A stretch of DNA of 5,899 bases from Gaiellasilicea sp035525905. Its GTDB lineage: Bacteria; Actinomycetota; Thermoleophilia; Gaiellales; Gaiellaceae. Within the stretch, counting starts at the first letter, position 1. Each line of letters begins with the position of its first letter. Positions 5,518 through 5,899 of the stretch are shown here, piece by piece. Under the pieces are notes generated by a model. That model had not been told where the DNA came from. It searched no databases and saw only the letters and a list, made by a program, of their open reading frames with translations. A program made the position numbers and the translations under genes. The stretch is taken from positions 1 to 5,899 of the forward strand of contig DATLDK010000145.1 in the NCBI GenBank assembly GCA_035525905.1, given 5' to 3'.

Positions 5518-5623
5518 ATTGTCGAAGGTTCCGCAGCGACACCGGTCGACCGGCGTACGCTTGCGGGAGCCGGCAATAAGCACAGCACCCTCAAAACTCC
5601 ATAGCAACTCCACGAGTGTTCTA
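5518..5623 (-). other. 23S-5S internal transcribed spacer with processing hairpin
   Basis: This is a spacer of about 106 bases with no tRNA. A hairpin spans 5531-5566: CCGCA with TGCGG outside, GCG with CGC next to it across a one-base bulge, and the self-complementary CCGGTCGACCGG (5542-5553) at the tip. It is a plausible ribonuclease processing structure. The part next to 23S (about 5580-5623) probably forms one side of the long stem that brackets 23S in the precursor. Its partner would lie upstream of 23S, outside the window, so this is inference. Confidence 0.7.

Positions 5624-5899
<276 letters not shown>

Noticed and set aside
5542..5553. CCGGTCGACCGG palindrome as a protein-binding operator
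   Set aside because: It lies within the transcribed rRNA spacer and forms the tip of a larger RNA stem, so a processing structure is more likely.
5344..5613. N-terminal extension of the GNAT gene to an ATG at 5613
   Set aside because: The extension would pass through the spacer, the 5S rRNA and the terminator. The GNAT fold begins just after the GTG at 5343.

Overview
The window is GC-rich, gene-dense bacterial chromosome. Three things point to a high-GC actinobacterium: base composition, the dgt-dnaG gene pair (adjacent in mycobacteria, for example), and translation starts that carry a TANNNT hexamer about 7-10 bases upstream but no Shine-Dalgarno sequence. A deep-branching class such as Thermoleophilia is my guess and is not proven by the sequence. 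I see no mobile elements, CRISPR repeats, tRNAs or signs of recent transfer.

Layout from left to right. Minus strand, 3181 to 1: a tight three-gene run of a short-chain dehydrogenase/reductase, a dGTPase-like HD hydrolase (dgt) and DNA primase (dnaG, running off the left edge). Plus strand, 3201 to 4824: a histidine phosphatase, an 88-residue unrecognised acidic-tailed protein and an HtpX-like M48 membrane metalloprotease. Minus strand, 5343 to 4804: a RimJ/RimL-like GNAT acetyltransferase, whose 3' end overlaps the protease gene. Minus strand, 5899 to 5369: the tail of an rRNA operon, with the 23S 3' end, a spacer, 5S rRNA and a strong intrinsic terminator.

Functionally these are core and housekeeping genes. 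Dgt (dNTP pool control) and DnaG (primer synthesis) are linked through replication, and their reading frames overlap by one base. The SDR, phosphatase and acetyltransferase are broad-family enzymes whose substrates cannot be read from sequence. HtpX-like proteases handle membrane-protein quality control.

The most notable pattern is in the gene starts. Six of the seven protein genes have a TANNNT -10-like hexamer ending 6 to 9 bases before the start codon, the layout of leaderless transcripts. For two genes (dgt and the M48 protease) the TAG stop codon of the preceding gene forms the first half of that hexamer. In the 19-bp divergent gap between the SDR and phosphatase genes, the two -10 candidates overlap on opposite strands. 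I found no clearly new multi-gene system. The leaderless architecture and the small 88-residue protein are the items most worth following up.
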